Below are positions 34,409 through 44,390 of a stretch of 64,000 nucleotides of DNA, piece by piece. The position numbers and the translations under genes were made by a program. Under the pieces are notes generated by a model, which saw nothing but the letters and a program-made list of their open reading frames with translations, searched no databases and had not been told where the DNA came from. Each line of letters opens with the position of its first letter. Within the stretch, counting starts at the first letter, position 1. The stretch lies in NCBI RefSeq assembly GCF_000967425.1, contig NZ_FO082820.1, positions 1,612,001 through 1,676,000 on the forward strand, written 5' to 3'. The stretch is from Pseudorhizobium banfieldiae (GTDB taxonomy: Bacteria > Pseudomonadota > Alphaproteobacteria > Rhizobiales > Rhizobiaceae).

Positions 34409-36337
34409 GGCAGGGCAGCCACGGGCTCGCCCGCCTCCGCTTCGTCGCCTTGAAGGCCGGGAAAGAAGCGTTCGCGGGAGAATTGGTCGCCGAAGATCAT
34501 GTCGTGTTGCAGCAGCCGGTATTCCTGGAGGGGAGGAGGTGCCGCCTTCCGTCCATCCTGCCAGCCGGGGTGCGCCGAACCCTCGGCATCCACCAGCATG
34601 TAGCGGTCGATCACCGAGTAGTGCGCGGCGATCTTTCCGAGGAAGCCGGTGTAGAAGGGATCGCTCAGGCCGGCGGACGTTACGATCTGGTGGGGGAGAA
34701 GCGCTGGACTGATCGTCCCGAGGTCCTTTCTCGGCCCCTTCTTCGACGACCAGACGATCAGCGGCGTCTCGTGTTCCTTGAGCATAACCGGCAGAGGCGC
34801 GCGTCGGGCGGCGACGGCATCCTCCATATAGCCGCTTTCGACGAAGGCTTTCCCGAGCGGCGGAAGATGATCGCCGAAAAGGACGATGATGGTCTCGCGT
34901 GGACGCTTCTTCGCCCACTCCATCAGCCGTGTCAGACTCGCATCCGCTTCCCGGACACCCTCGGCATAGGTGCCTACCTGCTGCGTTGCTGCGACGGAGA
35001 GCGTGCTGGCAAGTTCGACGTTTTCGGAAGGATAGCGTGTCGCTTCATAGGGGCCGTGCCCCTGCAGGGTAACGGCAAACAGGAAGAGCGGCGCGGCGCT
35101 TTCGTCACCGATACGCATGATCTGGTCGATCAGGGCTTCGTCGGACGCGAAGCGGCCGCGCTTTTCCAACTCCGGAAGCGCATCCTGCGCAAGGAAACGA
35201 TCGAAGCCGAGATGTCGGTAGACATTCTCACGATTCCAGAACCAGCCCTCGAAGGGGTGAAGGGCGACCGCTTCGTAGCCCTTGTCGCGGAAGAACCTCG
35301 CAAGCGACGGAAGCGGGCGGCGGATATACTGCTGGTAGGGGATGCTGCCATAGGGGAGGAAGGCGTTCGAGAAGCCCGTCAGTGCCTCGAACTCGACATT
35401 GGCAGTCATTCCGCCGAATTCCGGGGAGAAGACATTGCCGGCCTGAGTTTGGCGAATGGTCGGCATCGGATCGGCCATGAACTCCACCCCCGGCATCCTC
35501 GTCGGATCCCAGAGCGATTCGCTCATAACCACAATGACATCCGCAGGCTGACTCCGGTCTGCCACCGGGGAGGCGGGAATGACGTCCCGGTCCAGTTCCA
35601 CCTGTGCGATCGCCGCTGCGTCATATCCTTTCGGAGCCGAAACCTTCGCCATGGGCGCATTGAAGGCAAATGCGACGAGGAAGCCGTTATGCCTGTAGTT
35701 TGCAGCCTGGTCCCACATCATCGGCCGGATCTTCAGCCGGTCGCGCAGCCAGGAATGGTCGGTATATTCCATCATGGGCGTAAAGCCGACGAGGAACGGC
35801 AGAGAGAAGACCAGGCGAAACAGGCGCGCGCGGGAGGAGAGCTTCGGAAAGCGGTTCCAGGCGAAGAAGCCGCAGTAAACAACGAGTGCCAGCACCAGCA
35901 CTGTCACAAGGCCTAGCGTAACTGCCATCAACGGCTGGGCACTCGCCATGACCGGCAGGAGTTCCTTGATCTGGCGGGCAAAGAGGAGGTCGGACGGATA
36001 GAGCGGATCGGAGAGATATTGCTGCTTTTCGCCGGATAGGAAAGCGAGCGCGAGTGCGGCGGGAGCAATGAGAAGCATGGAAACGGAAGGCGCGACCCAT
36101 CAGCACGTCGAGGCCCAGCGCGATCATGAAGATGCCGGCGACTGTCGTCAGCCCAGGCATCGAAAAAAGGAACTGGGGAATCCTGTGAAGGGGCCGCCCG
36201 GCCAGCGATTCGACTCCTGCCACAAGCGCGACAGACAGCATCAGGAGAAGGAGAATGGTCGCGCCATGATGAAGCGCGGGCGAGACGCGGCCAATATCCT
36301 TCTTCGGCAGATCTCCATACTCGGCGGCTTCGTCCAC
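34384..36337 (-). pseudogene. LTA-synthase-like membrane sulfatase/phosphoglycerol transferase, frameshifted
   Basis: Two frames together give one protein of about 650 residues. The 5' part (GTG at 36337 to about 36078) encodes DEAAEYGDLPKKDIG and two transmembrane helices up to LDVLMGRAFRF; the 3' part (36078 to 34384, 564 residues) continues MLLIAPAALALAF with three more helices, then a sulfatase-like domain with VVMSESLWDP, FEALTGFSNAFLPYGSIPYQQ (likely nucleophile Thr) and LFGDHLPPLG. Five helices plus an extracytoplasmic domain is the normal layout. The two frames meet near TTTCCATG at about 36075-36080; removing one base restores the frame. This is either a real mutation or a base error; the downstream part could still be translated from its own ATG. 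Related rhizobial enzymes add phosphoglycerol to glucans; that role is inferred. Confidence 0.75.
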
Positions 36338-36492
36338 ACTCGTACTCCATGCTAAGTCTTGTCATGAAGCCGTCACATAACTGTCATGAACGAGAGGTGA
36401 ACCCGTTGAAGGCGACAAGGTTGCATGTGGTCTTCGACGATCGGCCGGGCGTCGCCGTTGCTCAGTTTCCGAGGCTGCGGTAGATCTCGCAC

Positions 36493-38172
36493 ATGACCCA
36501 GAAAAATCCCGAAACCCGCGCCATGCGTATCGCCATCGCCCAGATCAACCCGACCGTGGGAGACGTGGTCCAGAACCTTGCAAAGGCACGCGAGGCAAGG
36601 GCCGACGCCGCGCGCGAGGGCGCCGACCTGGTGATTTTCACCGAGCTCTTCATCTCCGGCTACCCGCCGGAAGACCTGGTGTTGAAGCCCGCCTTCCTCA
36701 AAGCCTGCCTTCAGGCGGTCGAGGCGCTGGCTGCGGACACGGCCGATGGCGGACCGGGCCTTGTCATGGGTTTCCCGCGGCAGGGAGAGCGCGGACGGCA
36801 TAATTCTATCGCGGTGCTGGACGAGGGCCGGATCCTCGCCGTTCGCGACAAGGTCGACCTGCCGAACTATGGCGAGTTTGACGAGAAGCGGGTGTTCGTA
36901 GCTGGCGAGATGCCGGGGCCGGTAAACTTCCGCGGCATCCGCCTCGGCATTCCGATCTGCGAGGATATCTGGGGCGATCTTGGCGTCTGCGAAACGCTCG
37001 CCGAGAGCGGGGCTGAGATCCTGCTGTCACCGAATGGTTCGCCCTACTATCGCGGCAAGGTGGATGTGCGCCACCAGGTGGTGCTGAAGCAGGTGATCGA
37101 GACCGGGCTGCCGATGATCTACGCCAACCAGTTGGGCGGCCAAGATGAGCTTGTCTTCGACGGCGCAAGCTTCGGCTTCAATGCCGACAGGACGCTGGCA
37201 TTCCAGATGAGCCAGTTTGAGTCTGCAATCACCGTCACCGACTGGCGCGGCGGGCCGGATGGATGGCGCTGTACGAACGGTCCGATGGCACGCCTGCCGG
37301 AAAAGGAGGAAGCGGACTATCGCGCCTGCGTCCTCGGCTTCCGGGACTATGTTAACAAGAACGGTTTCAAGTCCGTGGTCCTCGGCCTTTCCGGCGGCAT
37401 CGATTCCGCCGTCTGCGCGGCGATTGCCGTCGATGCGCTGGGCGAGGAGCGGGTGCGCTGCGTCATGCTGCCTTATCGCTACACCTCCGACGAATCGCTG
37501 AAGGATGCCGCCGATTGCGCCAGGGCGCTCGGAACACGCTATGACATCGTGCCGATCTCCGAGCCGGTCGAGGGTTTCCTGTCGTCGCTCGCTGAGCTCT
37601 TCGAGGGAACGGACGAGGGGATCACTGAGGAGAACCTCCAGAGCCGGACCCGCGGCACGATCCTCATGGCGATCTCCAACAAGTTCGGCTCCATGGTGGT
37701 GACGACCGGCAACAAATCGGAAATGTCGGTCGGTTATGCGACGCTTTACGGCGACATGAACGGTGGCTTCAACCCGATCAAGGACCTCTACAAGATGCAG
37801 GTCTATGCGATCGCCGACTGGCGCAACAAGTACATGCCGCCGAACGTGCTCGGACCAAGTGGCGAGGTCATCCCGCAGAACATCATCGCCAAGGCACCGT
37901 CAGCGGAACTGCGGCCCAACCAGACCGACCAGGATTCCTTGCCGCCCTATCCCGTGCTCGACGACATCCTAGAATGCCTGGTGGAGCAGGAAATGTCGGT
38001 CGAGGAGATCGTCGCGCGCGGCCATGATCTGGCAACCGTGCACCGGGTGGAGCACCTGCTCTACCTGGCGGAATACAAGCGGCGGCAATCGGCGCCCGGC
38101 GTGAAGATCACGAAGAAGAACTTCGGCCGTGACCGGCGCTACCCGATCACCAACCGTTTCCGGGACCGGTAG
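36493..38172 (+). CDS. nadE: Glutamine-dependent NAD+ synthetase
   Basis: A 559-residue bifunctional enzyme that amidates nicotinate adenine dinucleotide to NAD+, using glutamine. The N-terminal nitrilase domain holds the triad E51 (FTELFISGYPPEDL), K120 (VRDKVDLPNYGEF) and C156 (GIPICEDIW). The synthetase domain has the ATP-pyrophosphatase P-loop LGLSGGIDSAV near residue 300 and VTTGNKSEMSVGYATLYGDM. The start is uncertain: ATG 36493 or 36523 (MRIAIAQINP); neither has a clear ribosome site, and the triad numbering assumes 36493. The next gene starts on the base after its stop. Confidence 0.95.
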   Translation: MTQKNPETRAMRIAIAQINPTVGDVVQNLAKAREARADAAREGADLVIFTELFISGYPPEDLVLKPAFLKACLQAVEALAADTADGGPGLVMGFPRQGERGRHNSIAVLDEGRILAVRDKVDLPNYGEFDEKRVFVAGEMPGPVNFRGIRLGIPICEDIWGDLGVCETLAESGAEILLSPNGSPYYRGKVDVRHQVVLKQVIETGLPMIYANQLGGQDELVFDGASFGFNADRTLAFQMSQFESAITVTDWRGGPDGWRCTNGPMARLPEKEEADYRACVLGFRDYVNKNGFKSVVLGLSGGIDSAVCAAIAVDALGEERVRCVMLPYRYTSDESLKDAADCARALGTRYDIVPISEPVEGFLSSLAELFEGTDEGITEENLQSRTRGTILMAISNKFGSMVVTTGNKSEMSVGYATLYGDMNGGFNPIKDLYKMQVYAIADWRNKYMPPNVLGPSGEVIPQNIIAKAPSAELRPNQTDQDSLPPYPVLDDILECLVEQEMSVEEIVARGHDLATVHRVEHLLYLAEYKRRQSAPGVKITKKNFGRDRRYPITNRFRDR

Positions 38173-39015
38173 ATGGTTCGCAGCTCCATCGAGACGTTTG
38201 ACCTCGCCACCCGCCAGAGCCGTGTGGTCTGGCAGACGGAGGCGCTGTTCGAAGCGCCGAACTGGTCGCCCTGCGGGCGTTACCTGCTTCTCAATAGCGA
38301 GGGACTGATCTACACGCTGGCGATCGATGGCAGCATGCGCCCGCAACTGGTCGACACCGGCTTCGCCCGCCAGTGCAACAACGATCACGGCATCTGCCCG
38401 GATGGTTCGCTGATCGCAATCTCTGACAAGGCCGAGTTCGGACAGTCGGCCATCTACGTGCTCCCGGCTGCCGGGGGCGAGCCGCGGCTGGTGACACGAA
38501 ACCTTCCCTCCTACTGGCATGGCTGGTCGCCTGACGGACGGAAATTCGCCTATTGCGGGATCAGGGACGACCTCTTCGACATCTACACGATCGACATGGA
38601 AGGCGGGGAAGAGTGCCGGCTGACCTTCGGCGAAGGGCGCAATGACGGGCCAGACTATTCACCGGATGGCCGCTGGATTTACTTCAACTCCAGCCGCAGC
38701 GGCCTGATGCAGATCTGGCGGGTGCCGGCTGAGGGAGGCGCGGCCGAGAGGATCACCGAGAGCGCCTATGGCGACTGGTTCCCGCATCCGTCACCGGACG
38801 GTGACAGGATCATTTTCCTCTCCTACGATCCGGAAGTTTTCGACCATCCGCGAGACAAGCCGGTCCGAATCCGGATGATGGATGTCGATGGCGGCAATGC
38901 CGAAACCCTGTTCGAGCTCTTTGGCGGGCAGGGGACGTTGAACTCTCCCAACTGGTCGCCGGATGGCAGTGCCTTCGCCTATGTCCGCTATTTTCCCGTC
39001 AGCGCATCGGGCTGA
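38173..39015 (+). CDS. TolB-like PD40 beta-propeller protein
   Basis: A 280-residue protein built of WD40-like/PD40 repeats: [73 protein letters not shown] and [16 protein letters not shown]. There is no signal peptide, so unlike TolB it is probably cytosolic. The ATG follows the nadE stop directly (TAG ATG), implying coupled translation. Function unknown; related proteins are annotated as biopolymer transporter TolB by repeat similarity only. Confidence 0.82.
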   Translation: MVRSSIETFDLATRQSRVVWQTEALFEAPNWSPCGRYLLLNSEGLIYTLAIDGSMRPQLVDTGFARQCNNDHGICPDGSLIAISDKAEFGQSAIYVLPAAGGEPRLVTRNLPSYWHGWSPDGRKFAYCGIRDDLFDIYTIDMEGGEECRLTFGEGRNDGPDYSPDGRWIYFNSSRSGLMQIWRVPAEGGAAERITESAYGDWFPHPSPDGDRIIFLSYDPEVFDHPRDKPVRIRMMDVDGGNAETLFELFGGQGTLNSPNWSPDGSAFAYVRYFPVSASG

Positions 39016-39024
39016 GGGTTCCAT

Positions 39025-39702
39025 TTATTGCCTTGGCTGCGCCCCGTCCTTTGCGGGATTGGCGAGGTCGATCCGATCCTCGTCGGGAAGAAACACCGGG
39101 CCTACGGTTCGCACCGGCTTCGACGCGTCATAGGGCCGCTCGGGGGGCGGTGGCGCCGCGATCGCCTCGGCGGCGGGCGAGGAGGTGCGTCCGGCGTCCG
39201 GGGACAGGGTCGTGATGCTGGAATAGGGTCTCACTGATCCCTCGTCGTGAATGGCGGGGGCAGGGTCGGCGGAAACGGGGACCGGCTCCAGGACTGCATC
39301 AGGCTGGCAGCCATTTTCCTTTAGCGCTGCGAGAACCGCGTTGCGCTCTCCGCTCGGGCGCAGGATGCGTTGAGCCGCCGACCGCTGTGCTGCGATGGCA
39401 TCCCGCGCCGTCTCCATCTCCCGCAGGGCGACTGCGAGGTCGGCGCAGAGGTCGTTCTGCTGGCCGATTGTGACGATGCTGCCGCCGCAGCGCGCGCGCC
39501 GCATTTCCGTCCGCAAGTGACGGATTTCGTCATCATGATAGCGCAGCGCCTCGGCGTGCCGACGTACCTCCGCCGTGCTTCCGATCACTTGCGGCAGCGT
39601 CGCAAGCCGCCTCTGCAGCGTCCGGCAGATGTCCGGCGTCTCGGCCGTAGCCGTCAGTGGAACGAACAGCAGTGCGGCCGTGATGGTAAGGCGAAGGAAC
39701 AT
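39025..39702 (-). CDS. Secreted coiled-coil protein, unknown
   Basis: A 225-residue exported protein with signal peptide MFLRLTITAALLFVPLTATA. Residues 25-115 are helical with heptad-like pattern (YHDDEIRHLRTEMRRARCGG, LREMETARDAIAAQRSAA) and three or four cysteines. The second half is Pro/Ser/Ala-rich and likely disordered, ending KPVRTVGPVFLPDEDRID. No family recognised; comparable proteins occur in Rhizobiaceae. GGAGGAGG lies just before the Met at 39702, deciding the start. Confidence 0.72.
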   Translation of the reverse strand: MFLRLTITAALLFVPLTATAETPDICRTLQRRLATLPQVIGSTAEVRRHAEALRYHDDEIRHLRTEMRRARCGGSIVTIGQQNDLCADLAVALREMETARDAIAAQRSAAQRILRPSGERNAVLAALKENGCQPDAVLEPVPVSADPAPAIHDEGSVRPYSSITTLSPDAGRTSSPAAEAIAAPPPPERPYDASKPVRTVGPVFLPDEDRIDLANPAKDGAQPRQ

Positions 39703-39779
39703 GCCTCCTCCTGTCGAAGCGATCTCTCCCGGCAATCATCCACATCGCCGGTTGAGATTGTCATAACAGTCGACGGGGG

Positions 39780-42083
39780 TCAGCCCTGCGAGGCTTCGAC
39801 CACCGCCAGCGCAGCCATATTGACGACGCCGCGCGAGGTGACGGATGTCGACAGGATATGCGCGGGCAGTGCGGCGCCGAGGAGTATGGGGCCGACATGC
39901 AGCGCATCCATCATGGTCCTGACGATCCCGAGTGAGATGTTGGCCGCATCGAGATTCGGGAAGACGAGGAGGTTGGCTTCACCGGTGAGGGTGCTGTCCG
40001 GCATGGCGCGCTTGCGCAGCGGCTCCGACAGCGCCGATCCTCCCTGCATCTCGCCATCCACTTCCAATTCCGGCGCCTGCTCACGAAGGAGAGCCAGGGC
40101 CTCTCGCATCTTCGCCGCACTTTCGGAATGGCGTGAGCCGAAGTTGGAATGGCTGATCAGTGCCGCCTTCGGCGTAATCCCGAAGCGGCGGATTTCCTGC
40201 GCAGCCAGGATCGTCATTTCGGCGATCTCCGCGGCAGACGGATTGTAGGTGACGAAGGTGTCGGTGAAGAAGATCGCACCGCGCTGGGAGATCAGCAGAC
40301 TCATACCGGAAAAGGCGTGAACGCCCGTGCGCTTGCCGATGATCTGGTTGACGTCACGCAGGTGCTTGTCGAAGCGACCTTCGACACCGCAGATGAGCGC
40401 GTCAGCCTCGCCACGACGAACGGCAAGGGCACCGATCACGGTCGTGTTGGTGCGGACGACGGTACGGGCAGCTTCCGGATTGACCCCCGCACGGCCCACG
40501 AGAGAGAAGTAGTCGTCGACATAGTCGCGGTAGCGCGGATCGTCTTCCGGGTTGACCACCTCGAAATCAACGTTCGGGCGGATGCGGATGCCGAAGCGTT
40601 TCAGGCGCGCCTCGATGACGCTCGGGCGACCGATCAAGATCGGCCGCGCGGTGCGATCTTCGAGCAGAACCTGCGCGGCGCGCAGCACGCGCTCATCCTC
40701 GCCCTCGGCGAAGATGACGCGGTTCTTCTCGGCGCTCTTTGCGGCGCTGAAGATCGGCTTCATGACGAAACCGGAGCGCCAGACGAAGCGGTTCAACTGG
40801 TCGAGATAGGCGTCGAAATCCTGGATCGGCCGCGAGGCCACGCCCGTTTCAGCCGCGGCCTTCGCGACGGCCGGCGCGATGCGCAGGATGAGACGCGGGT
40901 CGAAGGGCGAGGGGATGAGATAGTCGGGGCCGAAGACGGGGGTCTCGCCGCTATAGGCGCGGGCCGCGACGTCCGAGACCTCCTCGCGCGCCAGCGCAGC
41001 GATGGCCTGGACGGCGGCCATCTTCATCTCCTCGTTGATGGTACGGGCGCCGCAGTCGAGTGCACCCCTGAAAATATAGGGGAAACAGATGACGTTGTTC
41101 ACCTGGTTTGGAAAATCCGAGCGCCCGGTGCAGATCATCGCATCAGGACGCGCTTCCCGTGCGAGCTGCGGCATGATCTCCGGGGTCGGGTTGGCGAGCG
41201 CCATGATGAGCGGCTTCTCGGCCATCTTGGCCAAGAGTTCCGGCTTCAGGACGCCGGCGGCGGAGAGGCCGAGGAACACGTCGGCACCCTCGATGCTCTC
41301 GTCCAGGCTGCGCTTATCGCTCTCCTGGCAATAGATCGCCTTCCACTGGTCCATCAGCGTCTCGCGACCGAGATAGACGAGGCCTTCGATGTCGTGGACC
41401 CAGATGTTTTCCTTGCGGGCGCCGAGCGAGACGAGCAGGTTGAGGCAGGCAAGGGCCGCCGCACCGGCACCGGAGGCGACGATCTTCACCTCGGCGATGT
41501 TCTTGCCGGCAAGTTCCAGGCCGTTCAGGATGGCCGCGGCGACGATGATGGCCGTGCCGTGCTGGTCATCGTGGAAGACCGGGATGTTCATCTTTTCGCG
41601 AAGCTGGCGCTCGACCTCGAAGCACTCCGGCGACTTGATGTCCTCGAGGTTGATGCCGCCGAAGGTCGGCTCGAGCGCCGAGATGGTCGAGACCATGCGA
41701 TCGATCTCGTTGGCATCGATCTCGATGTCGAAGACGTCGATGCCGGCGAACTTCTTGAACAGGACGGCCTTGCCCTCCATCACCGGCTTGGACGCCAGCG
41801 GGCCGATATTGCCGAGGCCGAGAACCGCCGTGCCGTTGGAGATGACGGCGACGAGATTGGATCGGGCCGTATAGTCGGCTGCGGTGTTCGGATCGTCGCG
41901 GATGGCGAGGCAGGGGGCGGCGACGCCGGGCGAATAGGCGAGCGCCAGGTCGCGCTGGTTGCCGAGCGGCTTGGTCGGCTGGATCTCAAGTTTGCCGGGG
42001 CGCGGGTAACGGTGGAAGAAGAGGGCCTGCTCGTCGAGGTCGCCCGATTTGCTCGTACCGTTCACCTTTACGTCGTCCTGCAT
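39780..42083 (-). CDS. maeB: NADP-type malic enzyme with C-terminal phosphotransacetylase-like domain
   Basis: A 767-residue enzyme that decarboxylates malate to pyruvate. The N-terminal half has [49 protein letters not shown] and [15 protein letters not shown], then the NAD(P) loop [16 protein letters not shown]. From residue 430 a phosphotransacetylase-like domain begins ([13 protein letters not shown]) and ends [22 protein letters not shown]; this domain is thought to be regulatory (acetyl-CoA response). The sequence resembles S. meliloti Tme (NADP form) more than Dme, from memory. A 198-base gap upstream holds an imperfect inverted repeat (42120-42128 with 42133-42141). Confidence 0.93.
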   Translation of the reverse strand: MQDDVKVNGTSKSGDLDEQALFFHRYPRPGKLEIQPTKPLGNQRDLALAYSPGVAAPCLAIRDDPNTAADYTARSNLVAVISNGTAVLGLGNIGPLASKPVMEGKAVLFKKFAGIDVFDIEIDANEIDRMVSTISALEPTFGGINLEDIKSPECFEVERQLREKMNIPVFHDDQHGTAIIVAAAILNGLELAGKNIAEVKIVASGAGAAALACLNLLVSLGARKENIWVHDIEGLVYLGRETLMDQWKAIYCQESDKRSLDESIEGADVFLGLSAAGVLKPELLAKMAEKPLIMALANPTPEIMPQLAREARPDAMICTGRSDFPNQVNNVICFPYIFRGALDCGARTINEEMKMAAVQAIAALAREEVSDVAARAYSGETPVFGPDYLIPSPFDPRLILRIAPAVAKAAAETGVASRPIQDFDAYLDQLNRFVWRSGFVMKPIFSAAKSAEKNRVIFAEGEDERVLRAAQVLLEDRTARPILIGRPSVIEARLKRFGIRIRPNVDFEVVNPEDDPRYRDYVDDYFSLVGRAGVNPEAARTVVRTNTTVIGALAVRRGEADALICGVEGRFDKHLRDVNQIIGKRTGVHAFSGMSLLISQRGAIFFTDTFVTYNPSAAEIAEMTILAAQEIRRFGITPKAALISHSNFGSRHSESAAKMREALALLREQAPELEVDGEMQGGSALSEPLRKRAMPDSTLTGEANLLVFPNLDAANISLGIVRTMMDALHVGPILLGAALPAHILSTSVTSRGVVNMAALAVVEASQG

Positions 42084-42119
42084 CTCTGGCGCCTCCGGGA
42101 TTCGTCTTTAGTCCAATGC

Positions 42120-42141
42120 GTTGTGAGGCATTCCTTACAAC
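42120..42141. promoter_or_regulatory. Imperfect inverted repeat upstream of malic enzyme gene
   Basis: GTTGTGAGG (42120-42128) and CCTTACAAC (42133-42141) pair with one G-T mismatch and lie about 37 bases upstream of the malic enzyme start. Possible operator or hairpin in the leader. Confidence 0.3.
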
Positions 42142-42281
42142 AATCGTTGCGGCGGAACAGCAGTAATTTCCGCAGGCAGGGAGGAGGGCGGGATGGCGCC
42201 GGGAGGTGCCATGTTCCTGAAACACGAGTCTGGTTTTGAAAGGCAAGCCACGGATCGCAACGACAGGGGACATCGACCGCG

Positions 42282-43085
42282 ATGGCGAATACAAGGCATT
42301 TCCGCACCATCTTTCTTTCGGACGTCCACCTCGGCTCCAAGGCGGCACGGACCGATCTGCTCCTCGACTTCCTTCGCCACCATGAGGCCGACACGATCAT
42401 CCTGGTCGGTGACATTGTCGATGGCTGGCGCCTGAAGCGGAGCTGGCACTGGCCGCAGGGGTGCAACGATGTGGTGCAGAAGCTGCTGCGCAAGGCCCGC
42501 AAGGGAACGCGGATCGTCTACATCCCCGGCAATCACGACGAGTTCCTGCGCGACTTCCCCGGCAGCCATTTTGGCGGCATCGAGGTTGCCGAACGGTTGA
42601 TCCACGAGGCGGGCGATGGAAAGCGCTACCTGGTGCTGCACGGCGACGAATTTGACGTGGTGGTCCGCAATGCGCGGCTTCTCGCCTATCTCGGTGACTG
42701 GGCCTATGATGCGGCGATCGTCATCAACATCGGCCTGTCCGCGATCCGCCGGCGGCTCGGCATGCCGTACTGGTCCTTCTCTGCCTGGGCAAAGCTGCAG
42801 GTCAAGCAGGCCGTCAACTTCATCGGCGAGTTCCAGCGGGTGGTGGCGGACGAGGCGCGGCGCAACAATGTCGACGGCGTGATCTGCGGCCACATCCATC
42901 ATGCGGTGATGGAGGACATGGACGGCATTCACTACATCAACACCGGCGACTGGGTGGAGAGCTGTACGGCCGTCGCCGAGCACCAGGACGGGACGATGGA
43001 GATGATCGAGTGGCACGGTCTCGTAACCGTCCCGGCGCCTTCGCCCGTACCGGCGGAAATCCTCAACGACATGAAGGCCGCCTGA
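42282..43085 (+). CDS. LpxH-like UDP-2,3-diacylglucosamine diphosphatase-family metallophosphoesterase
   Basis: A 267-residue calcineurin-like phosphoesterase. Its metal motifs are FLSDVHLGSKAAR, VGDIVDGWRLKRSWHWP, YIPGNHDEFLR, HGDEFD, VICGHIHHAVMED and YINTGDWVESC. These match the LpxH-like subgroup that cleaves UDP-diacylglucosamine in lipid A synthesis; many alpha-proteobacteria use LpxI for that step and keep such paralogues with unclear function. No lpx genes are adjacent. An MFS gene follows about 100 bases downstream. Confidence 0.88.
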   Translation: MANTRHFRTIFLSDVHLGSKAARTDLLLDFLRHHEADTIILVGDIVDGWRLKRSWHWPQGCNDVVQKLLRKARKGTRIVYIPGNHDEFLRDFPGSHFGGIEVAERLIHEAGDGKRYLVLHGDEFDVVVRNARLLAYLGDWAYDAAIVINIGLSAIRRRLGMPYWSFSAWAKLQVKQAVNFIGEFQRVVADEARRNNVDGVICGHIHHAVMEDMDGIHYINTGDWVESCTAVAEHQDGTMEMIEWHGLVTVPAPSPVPAEILNDMKAA

Positions 43086-43184
43086 CGGGTGCGACATTCT
43101 GGTCGGGCATTGCCTTTCTGCCACAGGATCGAACGCGGTCGCGTGCTAGGGTCGTGATCCCGGACCTGATTCCCTGTTGCTCCC

Positions 43185-44390
43185 GTGATCACTGGCACTG
43201 CGACCGAGCCGCCGCCTCGGCACTTCCAACTGCGCTGCGCGCTCGCATTCGCGGCGCCGATCGGCGTCAACGGCATCATCCTCCCGTATTTTCCGGTCTG
43301 GCTCGACACGCTGAAGTTCAGCGAGTTCGAGATCGGCATGATCCTCGCGATCCCGATGATCGTCCGCATCGTCACGGCTCCGATCGTTGGTGCCATCGCC
43401 GACCGCCTCCAGGAACGGTCGAAGGTACTGATGTGGTCAGGCATGCTCTCCTTCATGACGGCGCTTGCCCTGTTTGCCGTCACTGGGTTCTGGCCCGTCC
43501 TCATCGTCTACGCGCTCCAGGCGGCCTTCTTCGCCGCCTATGTCCCGGTGGTCGATTCGATTGCGGTGAGCGGCGTGCGGCGCTGGGGGTTCCAGTATGG
43601 GGCTCTGCGGGTATGGGGATCGGTCGGGTTTGTCGCCATGAGCCTGCTGATGGGGCAACTCATCGGCATCTGGGGCGGAGGAGTCCTTCCGACCGTCGCC
43701 TGCCTTGCCTTTGCGATGACAATCGCGGCCGCCTTTGCTGCTCCCCGGATCGGCCGGAAGCGGCGCCCTTCTGCGGGCCTGCGCAATTGGCGCCTCGGAG
43801 CGATGGGACGGCTCGACCTGCATATGCTGATGATCGGTGCCTCCGTGGCCCAGGCAAGCCACGCCATGTTCTATGCCTTCGGCGCCATCCATTGGCAGCA
43901 GGTCGGCTTCGATGGCATGGAGATCGGCATCCTCTGGAGCACGGCAGTGATTGCCGAGATCGCAGTTTTCTTCGCGTCCGCCTTCATTGCAAGGCACCTG
44001 TCGCCCTGGACCATGATGCGACTAGGCTGCGCTGTCGCAGTGGCCAGATGGGCGATCTTCCCAATGCCCCTCGGTTTCTGGGGGTATCTGCTTTTGCAGT
44101 CGGCGCACGCCTTCACGTTCACCTTCCTGCATATCGGTGTTCAGCATAAACTGGTCGAGATCGTCCGCGAGGAGCAGGAATCGTCGATGCAAGGGACCTA
44201 TTTCTTCTACAATGGCGCCTTCCTCGCGTTGGCGACATTTCTCTCCGGCGCCCTTTACCGGAGTTACGGAGTGGCGAGTTACCCGGCGATGGCCCTGACC
44301 GCCGTGCTCGGCCTGTTGCTGCTTGCGCTGGCGGCGCGCCTTCAGCCCCAGAGTGCCGAGGGCGGCGGAAAGAGCGTCGACCCTTCGTAG
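43185..44390 (+). CDS. MFS transporter, LacY/HcaT-like permease
   Basis: A 401-residue major facilitator of the MFS_1_like group (phenylpropionate/nucleoside permease-like), with about twelve helices: GVNGIILPYFPVWLDTLKFS near the N-terminus, then RIVTAPIVGAIADRLQER between helices 2 and 3 and YGALRVWGSVGFVAMSLLMG. The start is GTG at 43185. Substrate unknown. Its last 49 bases overlap the convergent epimerase gene, so both strands code there. Confidence 0.88.
   Translation: MITGTATEPPPRHFQLRCALAFAAPIGVNGIILPYFPVWLDTLKFSEFEIGMILAIPMIVRIVTAPIVGAIADRLQERSKVLMWSGMLSFMTALALFAVTGFWPVLIVYALQAAFFAAYVPVVDSIAVSGVRRWGFQYGALRVWGSVGFVAMSLLMGQLIGIWGGGVLPTVACLAFAMTIAAAFAAPRIGRKRRPSAGLRNWRLGAMGRLDLHMLMIGASVAQASHAMFYAFGAIHWQQVGFDGMEIGILWSTAVIAEIAVFFASAFIARHLSPWTMMRLGCAVAVARWAIFPMPLGFWGYLLLQSAHAFTFTFLHIGVQHKLVEIVREEQESSMQGTYFFYNGAFLALATFLSGALYRSYGVASYPAMALTAVLGLLLLALAARLQPQSAEGGGKSVDPS

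Noticed and set aside
40149..42239. 696-residue plus-strand open frame opposite malic enzyme
   Set aside because: Low-complexity Asp/Val/Arg-rich translation without motifs; the malic enzyme on the other strand is unmistakable.
43086..43184. Short extra gene between the LpxH-like and MFS genes
   Set aside because: No frame with a credible start and codon bias fits in the gap.
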